Under the pieces are notes generated by a model. The model made no database searches. It was not told the origin of the DNA and saw only the letters and a list, made by a program, of their open reading frames with translations. This document shows, in pieces, positions 27,401 through 39,431 of a stretch of DNA of 64,000 nt. Origin of the DNA: Lottia gigantea (lineage: Eukaryota > Mollusca > Gastropoda > Lottiidae); contig NW_008710779.1 in the NCBI RefSeq assembly GCF_000327385.1, forward strand, positions 1,052,811-1,116,810, in the 5' to 3' direction. The translations under genes were made by a program, and so were the position numbers. The stretch's first letter is position 1. The number at the start of each line of letters is the position of its first letter.

Positions 27401-30400
27401 TTCAATATAGCTTGTAATTGATCAGACTGAATGAATAACAAAATATACGAGAATCTGCTTTGACTGAAATGACTCTTTTATATTGAAGGCAAATTTACTC
27501 AAGTGTATGGAATCTGACCTAGCATTTAGATTACCGAATAGTCAGAATAATTCAAAGAATAGTTTGTTACATTGTAAGGTCTGAGTTGAGTCATAATGAA
27601 GAAACTAATGTAAAACTTATTGACTTTCTATGACTAAATCCAACATTCAACACCAGGAAAATTTACATCGTGTAACATTTATATTGATATTTTTACCTTC
27701 ATTAACTTGTAGTTGTAAACAAGCCCACAGTCTGACGTATAGTCTCATTCATTTACTTGATCTACTGACTGAGGTACAGTCTTGTTCATTTACTCACACT
27801 CACAGTCTACTGACTGAGGTACAGTCTTGTTCATTTACTCACAGTCTATTGACTGAGGTACAGTCTTGTTAATTTACTCACAGTCTATTGACTGAGGTAC
27901 AGTCTTGTTCATTTACTCAGTCTATTGACTGAGGTACAGTCTTGTTAATTTACTCACAGTCTATTGACTGAGGTACAGTCTTGTTAATTTACTCACAGTC
28001 TATTGACTGGGGTACAGTCTTATTAATTTACTCACAGTCTATTGACTCAGATACACTGGTACAGTCTTGTTCATTTACTTACAGTCTAATGCCTGAGGAA
28101 CAGTCTTGTTTATGGCAAAAGTCAATCAAAAACCTTGGTAACAGTCTATTCACAGACCCATAGATTACCTGATACCCTTCAATATGACATACAAATCCTA
28201 CACCAATAATCTTTGTATAATGGTAATTTCCTATGACACATAATAAGTTTGATCTAAGAGATAAAATAACACCATATTTATAAAAATAAATGCCAGACAG
28301 ATCAAGTTCTAAATTTTGATTTATAACATTTCATTTCTTCTATTGAAAAGGTGCAATATTTCTTCTTATTTTAAATTGTAGTACGTCTTTTTGGGGTAAA
28401 AGGGAATTTTTCCAGGACTGCATATAATAAGTATATTTTTTATTTTCATTTCTAAAAGTTGTCATTGGTTGTTTATCAACACTCTTCCTGATAGTTGTTG
28501 ATTTTTTTTTAATTAAAATAAGTATTTCAGTATTATATTTAAATTGGTAGTTCATTATATTAGACTGAATGAGGAATATCAGGGATTTGCATTAGATTCT
28601 ATATCTGAAACCTCTATTAGAAGCAATATTCATTTATATGAATTTCAAATAATAATATTTTCTGACTTTCTCTAATAAGATTGGACTTAGTGAATCATTT
28701 GTCATGAGTATTCCCAAAGGTAAAATTAACTGGAGTAACCAAAGAGGACTGAAAGTCGTGGCACCTATAATAGTCCTCTTTATGATTATCAAATACTCAA
28801 TTATTCATAACAAAACATGATCTCAACTAACATAAAATAATTGTAGAACAATAGGACAGTAGCCTCTGTCAACTAGACAGACAAAGACCTGTCAAATTTC
28901 TACATTTTCTGAAATTTTCATTAGCGTCTTAAAGGGACTGACAGACTTACAAAAAGATAAGGAACAATGATATATATGTAGAGTTTTACATTGTATACTT
29001 CTGTCACTGCTTTGGATATTGTAGATGGACAATGCAGTGATGTGTGCAATGAGGGAAAATTTTGCCAATTCAGCAGCATTAGCATTGACTTATTAAAGAC
29101 TACAACTATCTGACATGGATGACTCAAGTTTCCATTAAAATAAAATAACAATAAAAGCAACTGATGTGTCATTTCAAAAAAAAGAATTTAAAATGTGCTT
29201 TGTTAATGGCTATTTTCTTTTAAATATCTCTTGAAATGAAAACTTGCAGCAAGGGAGACTAATTGTTCAGATGCCTTCCTCCTCACTGATTTCCATCAAT
29301 ATTCATAATCAATGTGACACTTTTTATGTCAAAAAGATGGCTAGTTGCAAACAAAATTCAATTACAAGGCAACTTGATATGTTTACAATATTTTTCTAAA
29401 AGGGTGCTTGTCAAATTAATAGTCTGTAAGAGTCGCAGTGAATATTATTAGAAGCTATTTGTAAATAAGTTGAGCGCCTTTCTGTCAAATCAGGCCGCCA
29501 TGATTAAGTTTGTATCTTGCGTCGCAGTCTCATTTTGAATTTATTATGTGTAATCATTTGAATTATTTATCTGCCATGGTTATCTTTATGAGTTGATATT
29601 AGCCAGATAATGTACAATTTTCATGCAATTGTTTTAAATTATTAATCAGGCATACAAGGAATATGCATTGATATATTACAGAGACAAGACAGAAAAAAAC
29701 AGATTTAAACAGATTTAATCATTACATTTGGGACTAACTGATGCAGAAGTTGAAATCATAAAATTTTTAGATGGTTCTATTTTGTTTTGCTATGTTTTTC
29801 GATTCTTTAATTTTGGTGCAGTATATCTTCCAGAGTGTCCATATAGCTAATTTAGTGCCTTTATTGTCCACTTGATTTTAAATTGTGTCCTAATAGATAC
29901 TTGCTGGTGTACAAAACTGACCAAAGAGTCATTCTTCACCCTATTAAATTTAAGCTCTTGAGTCAAAGGTTAAAAAAACTTTAAAAAGTTTAAGCTCCTT
30001 TTCAATAGTTAGAGTAATGAACTTTGCTGATATGATAGGTCCAGCTTGTCCTCTTGGAAGCACTTGATACCACTCTGCTACAGATTAACAGTAACTGTTG
30101 TCAAATACCTATTCTAAAAAAATAAGAGAATTTGACCATGAAAATGAAAATATTTACCTTGACAACAGAAGGTGGTTCTGACAGTCTATTTGTTACTGAA
30201 GCAAAGTTAGAGGAACATTGTTGATAACGGGTCATGTTTGGTTTATCTTTAACCTGATAATGAGCTGGACCAGGTATTTCATTTTCATTCTTCTTAGAAA
30301 TAACTTGAATCCTGGGAGACATGGTACCAAATACACCCTTCCTGGTACTCTGTAAATAGGCTTTTCTCATACTTTCTGCACCCATTCCACTAATATTATA

Positions 30401-33400
30401 ACTGCCTGGACCTGTCAAACGTAAAAAAAAATAATTCTTCCATTGAAATTCATTTATGAATAAGCTTTGGCTACTGAAGATGTTCAACTTCAGAACTGCT
30501 TAAAGGACTTGTCAAGGTGTCCTTGGTTTAAATTTTTCTTACAACTTTTCCACCAATTGTTTGTGTCAGCTCGTCCAACCTACTTTGGTGGCAGGAATCA
30601 AACCCTAAAGTTCAAGGTTGCAAAACTTGACTCAAAACTCATTTAGACTTCTCACCTGGTATTTTTCTAACATGATGATCATCACTAAATCTTACAGAAG
30701 TTTGTGAAAATGGACTTCTTTTTAATCCTGTAACTTTACGTAAACTGTCTAAAGCTGTTCTAGGATCATTGTATGTTCCTGGTGCTGGACTGTTCTGTTT
30801 CAAAGGTTGAAATCTCTATTGAAAGAAAAAGATGTGTCTACATTTTCCAAGTCTATATTTCTAATTTGTGTCCAACCTACCACTCTTATTTGTCAAAGTT
30901 GTTTCAGCAGCAATAAAGTTCTTTTTCTTAAAAAGATCAGTTAGAATACCATGGTAAAATTCTTTGACAAAATATAGATTTTTGTTAAGATTCTGACTCG
31001 AGAGATTTGCTCTTTTTTTTAATATCCAAAATACTAGATACATCAGGTATTCTAGAAGCAAAGGCATGTCCTGACTTACATAGCACCCTACCTGTACATT
31101 GGATTGAATTTTGCACATGTATGTATTTGATTTTTAAAAACAGAAAATAATGCTTGCATTTTGGTCATATTCTACAATGTGGTAAAAATACCTTGGCTTG
31201 TGACAAAAATGGTGGATGTTCAACTTCAATGCCGTCCGTATTAACTTTAGCTTGAACTGGTTCAAACTGGCCTTTTATATCATATTTACCTGGTCCGGGT
31301 ACAGCCTAAAAAACACAAACCCAATCTTAACATAATACATGATCATACATAGCTTCTAATGGAGAAATTACTTTAACATTTCTAATATTCTTAATCTATG
31401 TACCATAATAAATTATATAAACACATTAAGAGGATAATTCCATTTAAGAATTTTTGTTCTAAAGGATCAATGTCTTATGAAGAATCTTTACCTTTTTATC
31501 CTGTTCTATAGCCACAGATTCATGATATCTTGGAATTCTGGCATCATATCTTTTAGGATCATCATCATGTATATTTGAGTTTTCAACACGAGTATGAGTT
31601 TGTGGGTAAGGTTCATAATCTCCTGGACCGGGTCCATATAGAGCTCCAGTAAAATCACTTCTCTTAGATGTCATCTTACTAAAATGAACCCCTTTATAGT
31701 TCTTTGTGGTTTTAGTATCTCCCTGAAATAAATTTGATGTTTTTAAGAAATGATTTGCTTAAAATTTGTTTTTTGAGGGAAACCATGGTGTAATATCAGC
31801 AATTTGTTGTTGTGCATACTTGGATAACATGAAAGCCAAATAGAATCTTAGAGCAAAGAAGGTGGAGCTTAGGTATGCTACAACCACTCCATTTTGACTG
31901 GGCTAAGGCTGAATCTCTGGCACCCAAAAATCATGACTTGAAAAAGCTTCTATTTCATTGGATAAAACAATAATGTGAATACGATCAATGCTGTCATAAG
32001 TGGATATTTTCTTCAGTCACATGTCTTTTAAGCTATGACTATGAAAAAAAAATGTTAAAATAGCAATGTTATTTTAAAAGTTTTCATGTGGTGCAAAAAA
32101 TCTATTTGACACATTGTTTTTAATTAAATCCCAATATAATTTGAGTTGTCTTGTGTTCTATCATACTATGAAGTGTTTTACCAACAGAATTCAATGTGTA
32201 AAAGAGTTTTTCATGTTGAACACAGAAAAAAAACTCAATCTCCACTCTCAGGCAAGAGCTTTTTGCAAGAGTTCCAATTAAACAAAGAAAAGGAATGAAA
32301 TATGAATGATGAGCCTTTCAAGTTCATGTTACAGCTTTCATGATTAATCACAAATCAATTTTTATTGTTTCAAATACTGTCTAAATAAATCTGATCCTTT
32401 TTAAGACATTTTTTGTGTTTTGTATTAGATTGAGTGTCCATTACAAATTATGAAAGAAGATAATTTACTGTCTGCATTAATATCATGTAAGACTATATCT
32501 CTAGAGAAGGCCTCACCATATTTAATCTATGTTTTTAATGAACTGTTATTGAACAGGAATTTTAACTAAATCCTTTCTCTTAGTGTTCAAGAATATATGG
32601 GTTTTTGTTAATATTGAGATTTTGATTTTTAGCAGTGTAGACGGTAACCCTTGTTTTTTGGGCTTAATTTACTTATAACTTTTTAAAAGAATCAAATTTT
32701 TTCACCATGTTTATTTCTAGCTTTTCATTATGAAGTTTATCATATAAACATTTTGAAATATAACCTGAAAATTGGTGACAGTTATTTTACTAGAAAATTC
32801 ATCACTAAGAAACTTGCTGAAAATTTGGCTGACATATATGATTGCTTTTTAAGTGTAATTTTAACATGTAAATTTTCCAACCTACAGTAAATTTTGATAG
32901 TTTGATTTGTAAAACATTGCTCTGATCTGATACCTAGTGATATGGTACCTTTAAACAATTTTCAAAAACAAGTTTGGCATGGCCTGAACAAATTGTCATT
33001 TGACTTTCAAATATTACCAATGGCACGATTTCTCTAATTTTATGACTCATGGGAATTGTGTATCATTGAAATCTGCTTTCAGACTTTAAAAACTAAAAGA
33101 TTCTTATAGTAATAAATTAATTTTTGGATACAAATCTTGTGTTTGGTCTCATTCATCATGATCAATACTAGATTACTGTCCGGAACAAACAATAGAGCAC
33201 ACCACAACACAAATAACAAGAGATGTTCTGGATTAGGTCTGAGTCGTGATCCTAGAGTTTGGTGTCAAATTTCACAATGTAACACCCTACCATCTGTACT
33301 ATAGAGATATTAATTTTCTTTATTTATTAAAAAAACAAGAAGACAAATGGCTGCACCTGAGACTATCAGCTGGAAGGAACAATGAAAGATCAAGGTCTTA

Positions 33401-36400
33401 CTAATTACATGACCATTATGGATAATTTTACAATTTCTGAAAAAGGGCATCTAATTTTTTAACGTTGTGAATGATATGGCACTAGCATAATATATTGCAG
33501 GTCAGTAATTGCAACAGATCTCATCCATATACATTAGGTAGAGGTATTCTAAAGAGGTTTTCCATAATTGTATGTATCAGGAATCACTGATAGCATAAAT
33601 TTGCACCATTTCAATTTTCAATCCAACATCTGTAGTTCCTGCAATTCCACTAAAACTAAGTATTTGATGTTGTCACTAATAGCGAAAAGGCCTAATGTGA
33701 TGATCAAACACTTAGTTTCAGTAAAATTGCAGGAACCACAGACGTTTAATTGAAAATTGAAAATTGCAAATTGATGATATCAGAATCCCCGATACACACA
33801 ATAAAATATAGAAAATCTCTTTACAATCCCTTTAAATGAGAAACTTCCATAATGCTAAAATTTTCAAAGAACTAATAATAACTAAACATGATTTAAAGAA
33901 TAATTGCATCAGATCATGGATGGCATGTGTAAAACCTGCAGAAAAACTTGAAAAAGATCTAGATCAGTATCTTAATCTAATTTCCCACTAGAGCAACTCG
34001 GACAGATGTTTAATGTGGTAGTAGTATAACATTAGGCTAATTTCCCTCTGATACTGTCATTGTCTATTGTTGTCAGAGCATCATGATATAATATCAAATA
34101 TAGAATCACAATCCTAAAATCACAGCAAATGATAAAACAGAAAAAAAATAACACAAAATAGCCATGAAATCTGGTTAATGGGTGACTAGTTGACAACTAA
34201 TTAATTTTGGCAATTAATTAAGAAAAATATATTGAACATCTTTGTATTTCTTGGATGATTTGGGATAATATTAAAAAATAAATATACTTTGTATTTCTTG
34301 GATGATTTGGGAAAATATTAAAAAATACTTTACTTTGTATTTCTTGGATGATTTGGGAAAATATTAAAAAAAAAAATATACTTTGTATTTCTTGGATGAT
34401 TTGGGAAAATATTAAAAAATAAATATACTTTATATTTCTTGGATGATTTGGGAAAATATTAAAAAATAAATATACTTTGTATTTTTTGGATGATTTGGGA
34501 AAATATTAAAAAATAAATATACTTTGTATTTCTTGGATAATTTGGGAAAATATTAAAAAATAAATATACTTTGTATTTCTTGGATGATTTGGGAAAATAC
34601 TAAAAAATAAATATACTTTGTATTTCTTGGATGATTTGGGAAAGTATTAAAAAATAAATATACTTTGTATTTCTTGGATGATTTGGGAAAATATTAAAAA
34701 ATAAAAATACTTTGTATTTCTTGGATGATTTGGGAAAATATTAAAAATAAATATACTTTGTATTTCTTGGATGATTGGGAAAATATTAAAAAATAAAAAT
34801 ACGTTGTATTTCTTGGATGATTTGGGAAAATATTAAAAAATAAAAATACATTGTATTTCTTGGATGATTTGGGAAAATATTAAAAATAAATATACTTTGT
34901 ATTTCTTGGATGATTGGGAAAATATTAAAAAATAAATATACTTTGTATTTCTTGGATGATTTGGGAAAATATTAAAAAATAAAAATACTTTGTATTTCTT
35001 GGATGATTTAGGAAAATATTAAAAAATAAAAATACGTTGTATTTCTTGGATGATTTGGGAAAATATCAAAAAATCTTTTTAATTTTTGGATGATTTGGGA
35101 AAATATTACAAATAAAATAAACATCAAAACAAATAATTCATTTCAAATCATTTTAACTCGATACATATACCTGCCAAATTGTTATGTGGTATATACCCTA
35201 GCATCAGATGAACTGACAGTTACCAAAATATCACATAACATTAACGTTTAAGGTTCTGAGCATTTTATTATTGTATTCACTTTACATATTATTACAGAGT
35301 GCTCATCATTACGGAATTTTACTTACATGATCTAATTTATAAAATGCTGGACCTAAGGTTACATCTCGACCTGGTGGATTCTGTTTCTTTAATGAACCAT
35401 CTTCACAATCTTCATATCCATAAGCTTGACCAGGACAGGGTATGGATGGTGCTTCTGGTTTTCGATGGAACTTTACACGATTTGAGGACTGCAAAAATGA
35501 TAAATGATTTAACCCTGTTCATCCTATATCTGTATGCACTTCATATAATGTAAATCTTCTTATGTCGAGGAATAAAAACTTATAATAAACAGCAATTAAA
35601 ATTTAAATATTGCAAATGAATTGTAGGATTGTCCCTGTTCAACAAAATATGGCAAGAAATATCATTCAAATCCTTAAATAAGTAGATATAAACTTACCAA
35701 TTCTTTAAATTGTGGAGCAGATTTTGTTTGCCGAGAGAAGTCTGAGGCAATATGTGTGTTATAACTTCCTGGACCAGGTGTATCCTTCATTTCATCATCA
35801 AATCTCTTACTTTTATTACTTACACTTCCACCACCCTGTAAATAGATCAATAACTTTTATAATGATTACTTACACCACCATAATAATTTCTTTAATAATA
35901 ATTATGTAACCACCCTAAAAATAAATCAATGTCTTTAGTGATTTACTTTAATAATAATGACTTACACCGCCCTGTAAATAATTTAATGACTTTAAAAATT
36001 TACTTTAATAATAATTACATACACCACCCTGTAAATAAATTACTGACTTAAATAATAATTACTTCCACAAGTCTGTAAATAAATCAATGACTTTAGTAAT
36101 TTACTTTAATAATAATTACTTACACCACCCAGTAAATAAATCAGTGACTTTAATAATTTATTTTGATAATGAGTAAGCTTACCTTGTAATTAATGCAATG
36201 ACTTAAATAATTTACTTAAATAAAAATTACTTACATCGGGCTGTAGATAAAGCTATGACAAAAATCAAAACGTTTTATCCCAGTAAAAATTGTGTTTACC
36301 TTGACATCAACTTTTGATATGGATGGATCATAATGTCCAGGTCCTGGGGCTGCTACAACTTGATCATTCATGTTTAAAAAGGTTTCCCTTGATGTCATGG

Positions 36401-37083
36401 AAAGAAATGGTGCATATCCATCTGAAATAACAACATTTAATATTATTTCTAGTGGCATCAAAATGCAACATTATATTGCAATATTTATGGGACATGATTA
36501 GTCACAAGTAAACCAAATCAGTAGTATACACAAATGAAATGAATGGAGTTTTACGTCCTACTTTTCTGCATCATATGGGCTAATGAAGACGGGCAACGCC
36601 ATGCAGATTGCCATGAGAAATAAGCCTACTCCACCAGATGATATCCAAATTAATCACTCAACATTTATAGTGCTATGTGTTGAAGAAATGGGACCAAATC
36701 AGTTTCATGTACAACATATTACCCTTTTTTTTATGTTATATAGGGTCCTTCAAGCATTAAACTGAATTGAGAGTTTATTTATTAGTACTTTATATAGGAA
36801 GGGAGAGAACACTGATATCACAATACAAAAGTCAGACAACAGTTAAATGCTGTTTTTTTTTCTAGAAGTTTATTACAGTTTCTTTTACTTGCTCTGACTA
36901 CCTTGCATTGTCCACTCCACATTGGTCTTGTAACCGAGCACCTGATATTCTAGAAGGAGTAATGATTTTACCTGCTTTGACCCTAGTTCTTGGTATTTTT
37001 CCAGCTTCATATGTCCCTGGTCCCACTACACCTGGGGTACTACCAATTAAGGTACTCAAATTACGCTCCGCTCTATCATACAT
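18469..37083 (-). CDS. STPG2: Sperm-tail PG-rich repeat protein, STPG2-like, 11 coding exons
   Basis: Minus-strand exons with consistent GT-AG sites and matching phases: 37083-36972, 36421-36300, 35835-35698, 35488-35327, 31722-31492, 31305-31192, 30815-30656, 30411-30158, 26787-26604, 24495-24377, 18600-18469. The product is about 575 aa and starts MYDRAERNL, which fits the STPG2 start. About 12 PGPGxY-type repeats are visible (for example PGPGHYDP, PGPGSYNT, GPGPGDYEP, PGPGKYDI, PGPGSYNI, PGPGAYNS, PGPGTYE), with RSPFSQTSVRF-like and SPLIQDTVLRGTFN segments typical of the family. STPG proteins are thought to be flagellar microtubule-associated proteins. A splice acceptor 15 bp before the ATG and a donor at 37,558/37,557 suggest a non-coding first exon. 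The product is longer than the human protein (about 460 aa, from memory). An extra exon within the 5.8-kb last intron cannot be excluded. Confidence 0.9.
19395..19950. repeat. 36-38-bp tandem repeat, about 15 copies
   Basis: The unit starts TTGGAATTGTACTTGATAGT and continues TAATAGTCCTGTATAT. The first three copies are 36 bp and nearly identical; later copies gain TT (GTTTATAT, 38 bp) and drift (ATTGTTTATAG, ATAGATTCTAG). The gradient suggests recent expansion at the left edge. Confidence 0.9.
21205..21490. repeat. Short-unit tandem repeat (GAATTAGTATGTATCATTTATT type)
   Basis: About a dozen irregular copies of a roughly 16-25-bp unit built from TATTGAATTAGTATGTATCA, with TTAGT/TTGGT and CATT/AGTT variants. 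Confidence 0.8.
21772..22030. repeat. Foldback MITE family A copy
   Basis: It starts TTAAAGGGATTGTTAAAAGG. The left half (CAGACGTCTGTAGTTCCTAC, then AAAACTAAATGTTTGATG) is mirrored by the right half (CATCAAACACTTAGTTTTAG, then TTGCAGGAACCACAAGCATC). The right terminus is lost after TCAGTGTCCTCGC. It lies in the last intron of the STPG2-like gene. Confidence 0.8.
24171..24302. repeat. Complete MITE family D, about 130 bp
   Basis: The left end reads CCTTACACCATAGCGATTAC. The right end, reverse-complemented, reads CCTCACACCATAGCAATCAC, so the terminal repeats are about 85% identical over 20 bp. The core is rich in CAACTCA words. The element ends 75 bp from an exon of the STPG2-like gene. The DNA transposon superfamily is not determined. 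Confidence 0.75.
25480..25620. repeat. Possible DNA-transposon end with ATGCGCA words
   Basis: Within AT-rich intron, words such as ATTATGCGCAAG, TTTGTGCGCCCC, CCCGTATTTAATGCGCACCC and GCATAATGCAGACATAA stand out. Repeated GCGCAT/ATGCGC motifs in both directions look like a transposon terminus, but no second copy is seen in the window, so this is tentative. Confidence 0.25.
26113..26192. repeat. 26-bp tandem repeat, 3 copies
   Basis: Three near-identical copies of AGATTAAGTTGATATGTATA followed by GATGAC, inside an intron of the STPG2-like gene. Confidence 0.85.
26985..27095. repeat. 15-18-bp tandem repeat, about 6 copies
   Basis: Copies of CTTTTCAAATTATAATAA and the shorter CTTTTCAAATAAAAA alternate. 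The asparagine/phenylalanine-rich open frame across it is an artefact of the repeat. Confidence 0.8.
27735..28105. repeat. 39-bp tandem repeat, about 9 copies
   Basis: The unit is CTCACAGTCTATTGACTGAG followed by GTACAGTCTTGTTAATTTA, with TTCATTTA/TTAATTTA variants. It lies in the intron between exons 8 and 9 of the STPG2-like gene. Plus-strand open frames over it repeat the same peptide and are not genes. Confidence 0.9.
33551..33836. repeat. Nearly complete foldback MITE family A copy
   Basis: Left AAGAGGTTTTCCATAATTG and right TCTCTTTACAATCCCTTTAA ends are inverted repeats. Inner words (CTGCAATTCCACTAAAACTA and TTTCAGTAAAATTGCAGGAA) pair across the centre. The whole 285 bp would fold on itself. 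It lies in the intron between exons 4 and 5 of the STPG2-like gene. Confidence 0.8.
34225..35112. repeat. 47-bp tandem repeat, about 19 copies
   Basis: The unit is TACTTTGTATTTCTTGGATG then ATTTGGGAAAATATTAAAAAATAAATA. Copies are nearly identical, with length changes confined to the A-run and rare GATTGGG/GATTTGGG variants. The array fills about 0.9 kb of the intron between exons 4 and 5, only about 215 bp from exon 4. Confidence 0.95.
35840..36240. repeat. Diverged tandem repeat, unit roughly 55-75 bp
   Basis: The words ATTACTTACACCACCCTGTA and AATAAATCAATGACTTTA plus TAATTTACTTTAATAATAA recur about six times, filling the intron between exons 2 and 3. The repeat contains the last bases of the exon 3 acceptor region (CTTACACCACCCTGTAAATA also occurs at the exon 3 edge), so it seems to have grown out of the splice-site area. 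Confidence 0.75.
36533..36640 (-). repeat. Interspersed repeat family E, tail part
   Basis: The reverse complement of this stretch reads CTGCATGGC, GTTGCCCGTCTTCATTAGCC and a tail ending CCATTCATTTCATTT, matching copies at 48,190, 60,120 and 61,560. It lies in the first coding intron of the STPG2-like gene. Confidence 0.7.
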
Positions 37084-37622
37084 CTTTATTTATTAATCTG
37101 AAAAACATAAAAACATATGTCAGGAAAATTGGAACCTGGATAATCAATATCCATAATGAAATTAAAAAAAAAAAATTGTGACATACTCTGTCTTTGGGTC
37201 TCGAGAGCATACACCCCCAACCCTCGAAAATGAAGAGGCTTTTTAAAATCATGCCACAAGGCCTAGAAAATGGTCAATGATAAGAAAATAACAAGAGTGA
37301 AGAAAATTCAATATGGGTAAATTGACAAATCACATTTAACAGTGCGAATAATCCATTTCTTCAGACTGGGCATTAGGACATGGGCATTTAGTTCGGGATC
37401 TACCCTACTAATATAAATTATGTAATGTCAATGTTACAAACACGGTAATCATATCCTCTCAAAGATTTCAGTTTCGAGAACTATCGAAAATAATGCTAAA
37501 TTAATAGATCTTACACAATTGTTAGTAAATGTTTTAAAAATTACGTCATATACAAACCTTAACTCGACGTTCTTTGCCTAAAAAAAATAATAACAAAGTA
37601 TAATCCGCCATTAAAGCTTCAT

Positions 37623-37637
37623 GTTGCTATGAGTAAC
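37623..37637. promoter_or_regulatory. X-box (RFX-binding site) upstream of the STPG2-like gene
   Basis: The sequence GTTGCTATGAGTAAC has two imperfect inverted half-sites (GTTGCT and AGTAAC) separated by three bases, close to the canonical GTTGCCATGGCAAC. RFX factors bind such sites in promoters of ciliary genes. It lies 65 bp upstream of the donor of the likely non-coding first exon, which is the expected place for a promoter element of a sperm flagellum gene. Confidence 0.65.
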
Positions 37638-37639
37638 GG

Positions 37640-38685
37640 AAGTGACATTCCGCCCCAACGTCAATTCGCCCAAACTTGATGCGACAAATCGATACAATAC
37701 ACTAACGGTATTCTATTATTATATACCCATTTATTCGTCGAATTAATGATACGTGAAGAGAAAAAGTGAAATATTGGAATCATGCCTGACACAGAGCATT
37801 GAAGTCGTAGGGCGAAATTTTCGTCTGGTTGTTATAGTCTATTTTAAATCACTCAGACCCCAAGCTGTAGTTTACTCATTCATGACTTTGTCTTAATATA
37901 TTCCCGAACAACAACTTTCACGCAACTAGAGAGTCAAATAGACCGTTTTGCATCATAAAACGCAAAATACAAATTGCAATTATCCAAGTCTTTTAGAACA
38001 GGAATGATTTTTCATCTAAAATTATCAATCAAAATTCCGATATCAAAATCCATAAATTTTTGTATAAAATTGTTGATTTTTGACCACTTTGATACGAGTA
38101 ATTCCGAACAAAACGTGACTCTTTGGTTTAGATTGTGCCGACTGATTAGACTAATTATCACCAATCATTCAATCAGGTTGTTTAGCTGTTTTCAAAGCTA
38201 CACATTGATTGGATGTCACATTTGTTTTAACCACTTAAATCCGCTTAATGATAATTAGGTCACTGTAAATGGATTTAGACGAGCTTTCCTTTATAAATTC
38301 GAATTTCGGTTTTAAAAACCAGTGTTCTAATTTTGGCATGGTAGTTTTTCACAGGTGTGGTTATAAGCCTGTTGCACATGGTTATCAAAAGAATGGGCCT
38401 ACATACCATCTTTAACATAACATGATCCAAATACAGATAATAAGGAAGTTACCTCATACAAAGACATATTGGCCCTTGCGAGATGAAACGTATATTTGTC
38501 AATGGGTATAGCCTGTAAATATATATTATAAATCAACGAATTGAAAGATGCAACTAGCATCGGTAAGTTAACTTCGTATTTTTGTATTGCAAAACATGTA
38601 TATGTAGGCCTAATGGATAAACCTAACAAACCCTAATATTATATGGTATATTGCTGCTGCTCCGTATTTTGACATTTTTTTATGT
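37640..38685. other. Gene-free sequence upstream of the STPG2-like gene
   Basis: Apart from the promoter region of the STPG2-like gene at its left edge, I see no gene or repeat. Confidence 0.45.
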
Positions 38686-38900
38686 ACGCCCACATGAAAT
38701 GTGGAGCGTATATAGGCACCACTCATGCCCGTCTGTCCACAATTACTCGCAAACACTATATTTACAACTACCGTAATGCTAGAAAGGTGGCTATACTAGT
38801 CAAGGTATCAGACGCAGTTAGCGCCGTTCGTGAAAACCTTACATTGTGAAGATGTGTATGCTATATTCAGTATGCAATTTCGAGACACGAGTCTTTACAG
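38686..38900 (+). repeat. Possible interspersed repeat (GTACGCCCACATG type)
   Basis: It has the look of a repeat common in invertebrates: TTTTTTATGTACGCCCACAT, GTGGAGCGTATATAGG and CCCGTCTGTCCACAATTACT. No second copy is in the window, so the call rests on general resemblance only. Confidence 0.25.
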
Positions 38901-39009
38901 CGTTTTATAATACAATATAAGTGTTCAATAGAATTGTATAAAACCATCGATGTTGCATAATTCAACTTGAATATATGCTATAACAAATAGAGCTGCCAGT
39001 GGAGGTACA

Positions 39010-39241
39010 GGGAGGCATTTCCTACAATTCTACTAAAACTAGGTGTTTGATGACGTCGATAATTGCGAAGAGCCTTATAATTAAAGTATATTTTGCGATT
39101 GGTGACGTCATCAAACATTTAGTTTTTGTGGAATTGCAGGAACCACAGGCGTCTGATTGAAAATTGGAATAGTGGAATTGATACTATCAAGGTCACCGAT
39201 GCATACAATTGTTTTAGAAAACCTCTTTAAAATCTCCTTAA
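39010..39241. repeat. Foldback MITE family A copy, left end lost
   Basis: The centre pairs (CCTACAATTCTACTAAAACT with TTTTTGTGGAATTGCAGGAA, and TGATGACGTC with GACGTCATCA). The right end reads GAAAACCTCTTTAAAATCTC, the diverged family terminus. Confidence 0.75.
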
Positions 39242-39431
39242 CTCGAATCTATCTAACACCCACCAACGAAATTCGACTAAAACAGACCAATTATTGCATA
39301 TTATACGTGGTTCTATTTTACATTTTGACAATAGTGAAAGAAAAAAGACAAAATCTAATTACATGTACAATATAACATAATAGCAACAGGCACCATGATT
39401 CTTCTCAAGAATAATATGTGCTAACAACAAT

